Shown here: positions 34,913 through 44,886 of the stretch, in pieces
How the letters are laid out: every line of letters starts with the position of its first letter
Position numbering within the stretch: position 1 is the first letter of the stretch
Source: Archegozetes longisetosus
Lineage: Eukaryota; Arthropoda; Arachnida; Sarcoptiformes; Trhypochthoniidae
Reading direction: 5' to 3'
Assembly (NCBI GenBank): GCA_018873245.2
Contig: JAEMBT020000009.1
Location: forward strand, 14,731,794 to 14,795,793
Length of the DNA stretch: 64,000 nucleotides
Position numbers and translations under genes: made by a program
The notes under the pieces: generated by a model
Told to the model about the DNA's origin: nothing
Seen by the model: the letters and a program-made list of their open reading frames with translations, nothing else
Databases searched by the model: none

Positions 34913-35604
34913 ATGAAGAAAACAAACAAAAGAAAGCCATTCAAGTCGTCTAATCGTATCAAATCAGAGGATCAGATTGAGGATCACATCGACAACCACA
35001 TCAAACAATCCGAAGAATCCACTGATGATTGTTTTGATTACACTTCCAGTGACAGCAACTTAGATGAAGACATAAAAGATATTAAAATGGAGCATATCAG
35101 TGGTAAAAGTGTGATAACTGACGACCAATTGGTGACTCTATCAGTGCGTGAGCTCAATCGACAGTTGAAGATGTCTGGAATGTCTAGGAGTGAAATTGTC
35201 AAAATGAAACAACGCCGAAGAACTCTTAAGAATAGAGGATATGCTGCTTCTTGTCGTAATAAAAGACTTGAACAGAAAGGTTTGTTGTTTTTTGTTGCTT
35301 TTGTTCTGTTGTTTGGATTCGCTTCCCATCCATTCCCTTATTGTTTGGGTTCGCTTCCCATCCATTCCCTTATTCTTATTCTTCATGTTTTTATACTTGT
35401 TATTCTTGTTCAGGAGACTTGGAGACTGAAAAAGTTACGGTTGTCACTGACATCAGACAATTAGGCGAAGCTAACGCAAAGCTAAGAAGCGAAGTGAACG
35501 ATATTAAAGATAAATTTGAGGCTATAATAGAGTTTGCGAATAATAATGGCATTGAATTACCTCCTGATTTGCGCCAGTTTGTCGATTGCGATCATTTACT
35601 TTAG
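34913..35604 (+). CDS. Small Maf bZIP transcription factor (185 aa)
   Basis: Exons are 34913-35279 and 35414-35604, joined in phase 1. The conserved Maf extended homology region ([26 protein letters not shown]) spans roughly residues 68-97. The basic region [19 protein letters not shown] (~100-118) includes the Maf-specific tyrosine of RGYAASC, and the leucine zipper follows (LEQKGDLETE... to ~160). The transactivation domain of large Mafs is absent, so it is a small Maf (MafF/G/K, Drosophila maf-S). These dimerise with CNC factors at antioxidant/MARE sites. An acidic, lysine-rich N-terminal extension of ~65 residues is longer than in vertebrate small Mafs. The intron separates basic region from zipper and contains a 32-bp direct duplication. 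A polyadenylation signal lies near 35912. Confidence 0.93.
35295..35385. repeat. Direct duplication within the small Maf intron
   Basis: GGATTCGCTTCCCATCCATT...CTTATT is repeated with one change 32 bp later. Confidence 0.85.
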
Positions 35605-36459
35605 TCATATTTTTCATATTTATTGTAATTTTCATATCATTGATATTATTTTTATGCAAACTATTCTTTAATTGACTTAAAGTTATTTAATCATAAACGA
35701 GAATATTATTAGATTTCAATTACGGGTAAGACTTGATTATTGTCTATAATAATAGATCTTTTCAGTAGTGCATTCTTTAGTTAATATAAATTTATATTTT
35801 TGATGGTCCTTCTGACCTAAACTTTTGTCAATTCAATATGTTTTCATTAATTCTACAAATTATTCTTATCTCAAGCCTTAAAGTAATTACAAATCTGTTA
35901 AAAAATTAATGAATAAATTCAAAAAAAAACTATAGAAATAAATATCTTTCATATAATAATATTAATTGAAGTTATAGTTTCAATTGTGATTTGATTATTG
36001 TGTTGGATGAGCTCCAATCTAAACAAAAAGAAGTTTGAAATCCAAGCAACAAAAACTGAAATTAAAGCGAAAAAGACTAAAATTGAAGCGAAAAAACAGA
36101 AATTAAAGCGAAAAAAGTTTTGAGTTAAAACACGACAAGGATTTGGATAATTAAAAAGTAGTAGAGAGAGAGAGAGAGAGAGAAAACTAATATCGATATC
36201 TAATTAGTAGTTAAGTTAAGTTGCGGTGGAAGAGTGTTTACTGTGGGCGCGATTGGCACGATTCAAGTTATGTTGGATTATGTGGACAAGTTCTCATCAT
36301 TAATTGGTTTATTCTGAGCCATAAAAACAGAGTCGGCGCCACAATAAATCACGAGAGGTTAAAGTTCACACCTACGACTTCAGTATTACGACCCGTAAGT
36401 TGCCGACAGACGTTCCATTTAAATCATACACATTTCTATTGTCTTCCATCATTCCGATA
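35605..36459. other. 3' flank of the small Maf gene
   Basis: AT-rich. It has a GAAGCGAAAAA-type short repeat at 36065-36118 and a (GA)n tract at 36163-36183. No gene recognised. Confidence 0.4.
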
Positions 36460-36602
36460 CAGTAATACCTCGATGTTGTGAACCTCTGACTGCCGATAAT
36501 TCACATTCACTACAACGAGGTCTCACTTTAAACAAGTAATTATTAGTTGAGTATTATGTGTTAGAGTCATATAAGCACGTTCACTATATCGAGGTATTAC
36601 TG
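36460..36602. mobile_element. pogo/Tc1-type MITE (143 bp)
   Basis: The ends are CAGTAATACCTCGATGTTGT on the left and the complement of CAGTAATACCTCGATATAGT on the right. TA duplications at 36458-36459 and 36603-36604. No coding capacity. Confidence 0.9.
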
Positions 36603-36927
36603 TACAAGTTTTATTAAATCCTACCTGACTTTGGTCTATAATAAGTTGGATAACTTATCAAATTAACTGCTTTTATTATTGGTCTCATTTTACATCAAAT
36701 CAGAAGTGAAGTCAGCTCTAAGTCAGCTCTAAGTCAGCTCTAATAGACTTCTAAATACAGATAACTGTTTAGACTTGAGAATTAGGTCACAGATCCAGTT
36801 ACTGATTGACATAAGTGTAAGTATAGAAAGTGTTATATATTGAGCAAATGTGTTATCTTTTATGAAAGTCAAAACATTCGTCGAGTTGAGAGTAATGTTG
36901 AGCAGGTAAAGAGTGAAAAGAAGATAA
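36603..36927. other. 3' flank of the three-domain lysozyme gene
   Basis: It includes four AAGTCAGCTCT units at 36710-36742 and a minus-strand AATAAA near 36675, a possible polyadenylation signal. Confidence 0.4.
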
Positions 36928-39900
36928 TTATCTTCTGCGAAAATCAAAACATTCCCTGAAGTCAGACCAATATTGAGATTCAAGAAACCATTGAGCATTA
37001 CAATTACTCGGGCCAGCCTTATGAATAGCAGCAAAATCATAACAATCTATAGTGCGATCTTCATTACAATCTCGCTTCCATTTATTCATATATCCCTCAA
37101 TAGTGGCTTCTGCACACTCTTTGTTGTTTAGACAGGACTGGAAGTTCTCTAAGTTTTCTAAGTTTCCTCTAATACCAGGTTTGCCGGCGTCTGACCAATA
37201 GGCCCAATTCATTTGGTAGGGTCCGCACATATATCCGCCTAAACCATCGTTTTGACACCCAATCGATGAGTCGCATTTGCTACTTGCCTAAAATGACCAG
37301 ATTTCGCATTAATTCGTTTATTGACTCATTTAGTAAATAATTAAATCAATTCTATGGCGCTAAGTTTGATACATACGTGACACATACAGTCCATACAATC
37401 TTGTGGTATGTTTAATAAAGGTCTATTACTTGATGTATTAGCTGATGAAATTGGGGCTGACGTGACTCCAAAAGCACTACTTGGAAAGTTTGGCACAGGC
37501 CTGGGCTCTGTTTGAGAATTCGGTGAATTTCTAGGTATAGGGTTGTTATCGTAGGAATGAGGAGCTATGACAGGGGTATCTATTGAATGGCTAGGGTTAG
37601 ATGGTTGTTCGCTGTTGTGATGATCTGATGGACTGTTTGGTTGAGTGTAACGGGCAATAATGGGGGATTCATTAAATAGGTTTGGAGTTGGAAGCGATCT
37701 GGAGACACTTCGCGGTGATATTGAATCTACACCTGGTTGAGCTCCTATCAAAACCAAAATAATTCTCAGAATAATGTATTTTATTCAAATTGAAATCAAC
37801 TTATTTCGCACTTCGAGCGTCTATTTCTGGATTTTTGCAGGACTGGTATGATGTCCAGTAATCAGTTGGAAATAAAGTTTCGGAACTACACGAATGAGGC
37901 CCTAATAGGAAGTATAGGAGACTTAGTATAGCGTAGAGTGAGATGAAATGAAAGCGAACCTAATTTGTGAATAGCTGCAAAATCAGCGCAATCAATGACA
38001 CCATCATTATTGCAATCCTTCTGCCATTTACTCATATACCCCTGAACTGCACGTTCGGCACAGCCCTTGTTATTAGCACAGCTCACGTAATCACCCCCAG
38101 GTTGACCACCATCTGACCAATAACCCCAACTTATCAGATATGGACCACAATAAGAGCCTGAACGGAAAGTTGGTTAGGTTGAAGCTATATTTCACAGATT
38201 ACCTTACCTTCACATTGTTTATTGAGATCACAATCACTGCTCGCCTGAAACAAAGCTTCAACTTAAGCATTATGTTGATATTAAGCTGAGTTAGACTAGA
38301 CTTTCCTTTTTATAAAATATTATGCTATAAACGTTTAACTGTAATAATCTTTTCAAATGTTTTCCTCGTGAACTTTAGATAATTTAACCAATTTATGAGT
38401 TCAATGAGTTCATTAATACAAACGGTTACTTATTCTCAAAGTACCTATGCTAAGGTAAAACCTGTCTAACTTTGACATACACTTAAGTGGTTTTTGAAAA
38501 CCAATTTTAAACTCTCATAGAAAAGACGGCTAATTGTACAGTTGACCCTCTCTGTAATCAAGTTGGATATATACACTCTCGAAAATATTATTTCGTTCCC
38601 AGACTATGCACATTATATCCCAGACAGTCAACTCCCGTTATAATCAACATGTTTCTAGTGAAATTAGGGTGTTCATTATAACGAGAGGTGATCGTGTTGG
38701 CTTTTAAAAACACTTAACTAAATATTGAAGTTAGACAGGTTTGACTGTATTTACTATACTGTGAAAGTATTGTATAGTATTTGAATAGAGCAGAATCCGG
38801 TCAGTTTACTGTAACTAATTTCGGGCTCTATCTTTTGATGATAGAATTACTAAAATTCTTATATATAACAAAATGTAATCTGGCATTAGGTTCGATTGCC
38901 TATTAATCTATAGGTTCTCTATTGTTTCTTTGTAATTAATCTAATAACCTATTACCTGACAAATACATTCTAGACAGCTCTCAGGAACGATTCCACCTCT
39001 GAATGTATTTGTTGGTTCCAGAGCTGGAAAAGGCTTAATAATACCAGTATCTGCTGGATTGTCGACTTGTGGTGCGCGAGAAGGTGTGTAAGTAGAATTA
39101 TTAGGTCCCGAATGTACAACTGGCCCATTTTGTTCAGGAGGTTGTTGTGGGTCTGCGATTGGCTTAAATGGCTGTTCAAAAATCCGTAAGAATCTTGTGG
39201 CGGCGGCTTTACGTATTTCGGTCTATTTGGTTGTAGCTGAGGCCAAATGCCTGGTGACCAACTAATAGGTTGTACGGGAGCTCGACCAGGGATTACCAAT
39301 CCATCTGGGTTCGGTTGTGGATTAGGTCGGATTGGAAATTCATCATATACTGGTTCGTCAGGAGTGGAATCAGGTTGAGGTTGGGGTTGGGGTTGGGGTC
39401 TAACCGGAATTGTATTGTATTCATCAGGACTCGGCTGAGGCTGAGGTTGATACTGAGGTTGGGGTTGATATTGAGGTTGGGGTTGGGGTTGGGGTTGGGG
39501 TTGGGGTTGGGGTTGTGGTTGGGGCTGGTATTGAGGCTGGGTTTGAGGTCGAGTTTGAGGTCTGGGCTGGGCTGGAATCCTGTCGTACACTGGTTGATCA
39601 GGAATTGGTTGGGGCTGAAGTTGGGGTCGGGCTGGGATTCGATCATTTGATGGACGACCTGTTTATTAGTAATTAATTATAATATGAAAGAATATGATTG
39701 ATATGATGCACAACAGCTCAGTTTGAGTGCAAATGATACCCATCGGAAATCTATGAACTTTGAACTAGTTTGAATTAATTCAATTGAATTTCAGGGTAAT
39801 TCAGCTGATCTGCATCATTAATCATATACATGGAACTGATTGAAAGATACCCTGAGTACTGATGTGGCATTGACGAAACTTATTCCAATATTGACTGTTG

Positions 39901-40989
39901 TAAAGCCATTGTTCACTGCAAGAACTAGCTCCAGCCTTAAACAAATTATAATAAATAGTTTTGACATACATTTCACTAGACAATATGAATATTTGTGAAG
40001 CAAGTCGTTGAGCGGGCGCTATAGAGTGCTATAGATTCCTATAGATTGCTATCAAGTACTATAGACTACTATCAAGCGCTATACAGCCCTATCTCCAATT
40101 GATATACGGTTACAGATAGCACTTTATAGCGCTGATCTGACGATACATTCGTTTCTATATAGACCTTATGTATTGCTGCGTAATCGAGACAGTCTATTAT
40201 CCCATCATTGTTGCAATCCTTTTGCCATTTAGTCATATATCCTCTAACTGTCACTTCTGCGCAATGTTTATCATTTAGACAATGTTCGAAATCCTGCGAA
40301 TGTCCACTATTCCCAGGTTTTCCGGCATCAGCCCAATAGGCCCATGAGATTTGATACGGACCACAAAAATACGAGTTGGCCCCTGAATTGTGGCACTTCG
40401 TTCTCAGATCGCATCCTGAGCTTGCCTTTAATTCAACAATAATCTATTTAACGATTCATTTTTATTTTAATACAGTCGACTCTCGTTATAATGCATTAGA
40501 AACCTGTTGATTATAACAGCAGTTCTATAGTGAATATGATGTCCATTGTCTGAGAACTGAATAATTTTTAAAAGTGCTCATTATAACGAGTAGTTTACTA
40601 CATCTGACTTTACTATAAATAGAGTCAACTGTACTTTAATAGAGTCGACTGTACTTTCAAACTTAGATAATAGTGAGATGAGAGAAACCGAAAACTTTAA
40701 TAATGATCGAGATAAGAGAAGATGATTTGTAAGACTTGTTTGGAGATGAAAATAAGTTAACATACCTTGCATATGCAATCGAGACAGTCTTGTGATACTT
40801 CTGCTACAACTTTGCTCACTAAACAGTCTGTTAGAACTGACCATATGAAACAAATAGTTAGATGGTATCTAATAGATTCTTATAGATTCTTATAAATTCT
40901 TTTAAATTCTTATAAATTCTTTCAAATTCTTATCAATAAAATATACCCGAAATAAGTAGAACGACATTTAAAATCTTGATATTGTACAT
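36928..40989 (-). CDS. Three-domain i-type (destabilase) lysozyme with P/Q-rich linker (~724 aa)
   Basis: Exons: 40989-40947 (signal peptide MYNIKILNVVLLIS), 40836-40766, 40425-40165, 39935-39851, 39658-38956, 38244-38208, 38157-37960, 37901-37812, 37744-37377, 37287-36928. Every domain begins at CxxCxC just before a phase-0 splice (CLDCICK, CLECICQ, CMDCMCH). Each continues with ASSxC, CGPYQI-type, YMxKWxxDCN and IDCxDxAAIHK motifs. Linker 1 is about 150 residues of PQPQPQ-type repeats; linker 2 is S/P/N-rich. Linker exons start in phase 1 and so do the junctions after each domain, so modules are symmetric. All three domains have Ser at the catalytic Glu position and no Asp before CGPY, so classical muramidase activity is doubtful. 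Exon 5 needs either a 41-nt intron (39212-39172) or one extra T near 39180. Shorter isoforms are possible by intron read-through. Confidence 0.8.
37780..37785 (-). promoter_or_regulatory. Intronic polyadenylation signal after lysozyme domain 2
   Basis: Minus-strand AATAAA lies 16 nt after an in-frame TAA (37801-37803) reached if the exon ending at 37812 is not spliced. It would end the product after two domains. Predicted only. Confidence 0.45.
38539..38747. mobile_element. pogo/Tc1-type MITE in a lysozyme gene intron (209 bp)
   Basis: The ends are CAGTTGACCCTCTCTGTAAT and the complement of CAGTCAAACCTGTCTAACTT, flanked by TA on both sides. An inverted fragment of the same family lies at about 38454-38510. 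Confidence 0.75.
40012..40086. repeat. ~10-17-bp tandem repeat in a lysozyme gene intron
   Basis: Units of GCTATAGA(T/G)TGCTAT type, about seven copies. Confidence 0.8.
40473..40651. mobile_element. pogo/Tc1-type MITE in a lysozyme gene intron
   Basis: The left end is CAGTCGACTCTCGTTATAAT after TA. On the right, two successive ends GAGTCAACTG|TA (40631) and GAGTCGACTG|TA (40651) match. It lies in the intron after the second exon. Confidence 0.75.
40866..40930. repeat. ~11-bp tandem repeat in intron 1 of the lysozyme gene
   Basis: Repeated ATTCTTATAGATTCTTATAA units. Confidence 0.8.
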
Positions 40990-41432
40990 TATTATTAAAC
41001 CTCATAAAAGTTGATCACTTTTAAACTTCTCATAAACATTAACTGTTAATTCATTTATATGTAGTATTTATGTCGAGGAGATCTTAAAGACCCTGAAAAA
41101 TCCGGTTTCATATCTCTTACTTTCACGAAATATCAATTCTTTCGCTAACTGATCTTAAACTGATAGTGAGTTAGTCTAATATCGCCAGATTATATGCTTA
41201 TCAATTTTTGTTATGTTGCCTTTTTGTTGCCCCCTTTGCACGTCATTCACAACTTTGGATTTCCGGAAATTCTTCGTTGCGTGACAAAAATTGAATGTCA
41301 ATTCGTTTTATAACTTCTTTTCATAATTATTCACTTTCTTAGCTTCTTATGTGAGTCCCTACAGTCTACTCTCTTTATACCTTAGTCTCTACGATGAGCT
41401 ATAGACTAGACTATGAGCTTTTGAAGACATTA

Positions 41433-41609
41433 CAGTGATACCTCTATGTAATCAACCTCCTTATAGTTAATCCTTGATATACTTAACGCACTAATCCAAT
41501 CCTAATACGTACTATTCAACTGGTGATTACCACCCTATAGTGAAACTAAGTTATAGCTAATGTGATCAATTGTCGGTGGACTGAGATTGATTATATCGAA
41601 GTATGACTG
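41433..41609. mobile_element. pogo/Tc1-type MITE (177 bp)
   Basis: The ends are CAGTGATACCTCTATGTAAT and the complement of CAGTCATACTTCGATATAAT, flanked by TA (41431-41432, 41610-41611). Confidence 0.85.
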
Positions 41610-42092
41610 TATTATGTTCTCAGACTCTTTACACTATATTCGATATAGTGAACTCGTTTTACAATCAACATATTTCTACATTAGGGCGTTTACTATAACG
41701 AGAGACGATTTGAGGTCTTAGTCAAACGTAATCAATCAAAAGCTATTGTAAAACATTGGGAATCATTAGCTATTTCTATAGAAATGTTTTTGTTTTAAAA
41801 CGCTTTGGGATTCCCTTTAAAGTTGTGCAATTTTTCATGACAAGCTCGCTTATTCTCAATTATCTTCAATATTTATCTTTATTTTAGATTTGACTCTATT
41901 TGAAAACTAAATGAGGTAACAAACATCAAAATGCTATTAACTGATAAACTGCTTTCCTATCTTGAAATCAATGGTATTTTCCCGAAACAACTACTAAACA
42001 ACACTATTCTTGAGAAATATTTTCATAAGATTTTTGTGATCCATCAAAGTTTGTGTTTCTTAGTTTCATGTTTAAGGGCTGAACAAATTGGG

Positions 42093-42163
42093 AAATAATT
42101 ACGGAATTAATTACGAAACTAATTACGGAATTAATTACGGAATTAATTACGAAACTAACTTTC
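42093..42163. repeat. ~12-bp tandem repeat
   Basis: Alternating GGAATTAATTAC and GAAACTAATTAC units. Confidence 0.85.
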
Positions 42164-42211
42164 AATAAAAAACTTGAGTTTTATTAGAAAAAACTGATGA
42201 ATAGAAAACAA

Positions 42212-43893
42212 TTAATTTGATTCTCCTCTAAGAAACTTAGCAAAAGCTTGTCTGTCAGCTCTATATCTCTCGACTTCAATTCCCTCCCAATTATTGACTT
42301 CAACTTTACTAAATATGTTTTCATTCACTTCTTCCAATACTTTCTGCTCGTTAGCAGTCAGTCCACTGAGTACAACATCCAAATTACTATCCAACAGCTT
42401 CTCACTGAAATTTGATGGCAATCAAGTTTTAGTGGTTTTGTGAAAGACTTATTAGTGGACTTACTTTTCAATTCCTATCAAATGAGTTGGAATAGTATTT
42501 TGGGAAATAGCGTAATAAACAGCTAATCGAGCGATATCTACATGACGATCCTATAAAAAGCCAATAGATATCTGAGAATTGACACAACAAATTGACACAA
42601 AAATCAATGGTATTAACTAACTTTGCAATAATTGGCAGCTAAACGACAAGCCTCTCGTATCTGATCTCCAGCGCAGTGCCAATAAGGAAGTGAACCGTTC
42701 GTTAATAGTCCTATTCCTAATACTGACGCGTTGATTACTCCTAAGCCTTTCTCCTAATTTATCAGTTCGTTATTCATCTTTACTGTTAATCTTTTATGAG
42801 CACTTGCCTGGAAATATGGCAAATATTCAAATAGAGTTTGGTCTATTGGTGTGCATCGACAGTAAGACAAAACAGTATCTATTTTGATATGACTTTGCTC
42901 TACTATTTGCCTGTTATATAGATTTGATTAGTATGTGAAAACAGTTGGAGATAATAACTAACTTTAAGACTTTCAGATCATATCCAGTTATGCCAATATA
43001 TCTGACTTTTGCTTTTTGTCTCAACGAATCGAGAGCTGGAAGTGTTTCATTCAAAATAATATCAATATCATCAGCAAACTCACAGTCATGAACCTAATAA
43101 TTGAATAAAAGTGATATTACTTTAAAAGGACAAATATTTATAGACTTAGCCCTGACTTGAATGACATCGATGTAATCGACCTTAAGTTTTGTCAAACTAT
43201 TTGCAACAGATGTTAAAGTATTTGTTCTGCTATAATCGAAAGTACAATCTGGAGTTCGTCCTACTTTGGTCGCCAAATAATATGCGCTTCGTGGTATTGA
43301 TTCCAATGCCTGAAATACGAGTTTAAGAACTTTTATTAATCTTTGACCAAACGCTCTATAGACCAGTGCCGTAGCCAAGGTTTTGATCTGGGAGCTAAAA
43401 GTCTAGTTTGTTATGAGAGACGCTAACTCAAATCAAAATATCGGTTAATTTGCTATCAAACTTTTCATTAATATCAAACAATAAGCAATCAATTGATGCA
43501 TCCAAGATTTTTCAGTACAGACCTATACTTGAATTTAATTTTGGGGGCTATACCCCGGCCACCTGACCACCCCTGGCTACTAAACTCAAACTTCTGTGGT
43601 TGTAAACCTTTCCCAAAATAACTTCAGACTTTCCGCATCCATAAAGTGGTGCGCTATCGAAATAATTGATCCCTTTCTTCAAAGCCTTGTGTACAGTAGC
43701 GACCGCTTCTTCGTAACCTCCAATGCATTCAGAGTTGTCTTCATTGAAAACAGAGTCACGGCTTAATTGAGCACATCCTAAAACAGATGCGCAAATAAAC
43801 AGCTAATTAATCAAATGTGTTCATCAATTGTGGTTCTCTCTGATTGCTCTGTGCTGGCATTGCTCTGTGTAGTTATTGCTCTGTGTTCGCATT

Positions 43894-43964
<71 letters not shown>

Positions 43965-44081
43965 CACATTACCAAAACCTATGACTGACGCATAAATGTC
44001 AGTCTCCCCTAATCTCCTACAAGGGACTGGTTGAATTGGCTTCAAATCAGACCAGTTCTCCAGCGAAGTTTGATCCAGCAT
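42212..44081 (-). CDS. Aldo-keto reductase, L-galactose dehydrogenase-like (358 aa)
   Basis: Exons: 44081-43973, 43777-43608, 43309-43157, 43093-42963, 42910-42808, 42753-42622, 42550-42465, 42404-42212; phases agree at every junction. The fold starts RRLGETDIYASVIGFGCAQL. The catalytic tetrad of the superfamily is complete: Asp77 and Tyr82 in FDSAPLYG, Lys108 in LATKVGR, His146 in VHDCEF. Such enzymes are cytosolic NAD(P)H-dependent oxidoreductases. The closest character is the L-galactose dehydrogenase-like group found across animals, whose substrate is unsettled, so no symbol is given. The ATG at 44081 lies 26 nt inside an exon preceded by CTCTTTCAG, so an untranslated first exon is likely. 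The intron after exon 5 uses a GC donor (CAG|GCAAGT). The first intron holds a 72-bp CT repeat. A polyadenylation signal lies at 42179-42184. Confidence 0.92.
43889..43961. repeat. (CT)n microsatellite in AKR intron 1
   Basis: An almost pure 72-bp CT run, starting 12 nt inside the intron donor. Read as coding it gives a meaningless Arg-Glu run. Confidence 0.97.
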
Positions 44082-44278
44082 TTGGTGGTTTATGACCAAC
44101 TGATGTCTGAAAGAGAAATGCAACGTATTGAAGACAATATTTTATGATTAAAACCATAAATTAGATGTTAAGCAATAAGTTAACATTTGTTATAAAGCCT
44201 TTAAGGACGCCAACAGATTTTCAAACGCATTAACCTTCAAAAACACAACAGGCCTTCCAATATCTCTACACTCGTCAA

Positions 44279-44478
44279 CTTAATAATCGTTGATGGCAAC
44301 CAGAAGTGATGCGTTGTGATGGATATGTTGAGGTGTTGACAAACTTATAGAATATTCAATATAGTAATCAAAACAAGTCTAAATCAAATTTAGCAACAAA
44401 TTCATGTCCACCAAAGAAAGGCTGACACAGCAACAGCATCATCCTAGTTGCTACCAATGCTCATTAAGTTAATAACTG
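44279..44478. mobile_element. CTCGAAAAC-family MITE (200 bp)
   Basis: The ends are CACTCGTCAACTTAATAATC and the complement of CAGTTATTAACTTAATGAGC, flanked by TA. Internal sequence is shared with copies at 25492 and 61130. Confidence 0.8.
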
Positions 44479-44752
44479 TACATTTGGATAATGAAAGTCA
44501 CTACTCATAGATTGTCATAAATTGTAAATGCTATTGATGTTACCCTTTAGTTCAGTAGACGTTTCATTTTGAACAAATTGAAAGTATGTTATTTTTCGAT
44601 AATACACAATTCGTTTATAACTCAATCATATTTTTTAGATATCTCTCCCAAATCCGTCCCAAATCTATCCTAAATCTAAATCTTATAACACAAATCAAAC
44701 TTTCAATTGCTATTCAAAACCAATAGAAACTACTTTTGAGTCACAATAACTG

Positions 44753-44758
44753 TTTATT
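44753..44758 (-). terminator. Polyadenylation signal of the TRRAP gene
   Basis: AATAAA on the minus strand, about 130 nt downstream of the stop codon. Confidence 0.55.
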
Positions 44759-44886
44759 TCAAAATATTCTTAACAAAGTTATCAATTGAGCATAGAATAC
44801 AAAATATACAAAATTGAATGAAAAATATTTGACTATTTGAATATAGACAACAAATTCTAGTCGAATATGAGAAATGAGTGAATCGA

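Larger units (their letters stand above)
40990..42178. other. 5' flank of the lysozyme gene and 3' flank of the aldo-keto reductase gene
   Basis: It contains a MITE (41433-41609), a related fragment at 41640-41715, and a short minisatellite of GGAATTAATTAC units at 42093-42160. No gene recognised. Confidence 0.4.

Noticed and set aside
39270..39676. Gly/Val/Leu-rich plus-strand frames opposite the P/Q linker.
   Set aside because: Shadow frames of a hexamer repeat coding on the minus strand.
36928..40989. Three or four separate lysozyme genes in tandem.
   Set aside because: Domains 2 and 3 lack room for signal peptides or promoters, and all splice phases join into one frame. Kept as one gene with possible shorter isoforms.
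43824..43972. An Arg-Glu repeat protein extension of the aldo-keto reductase.
   Set aside because: It is the CT microsatellite in intron 1. The GTAATG donor and the next exon restore the family sequence.
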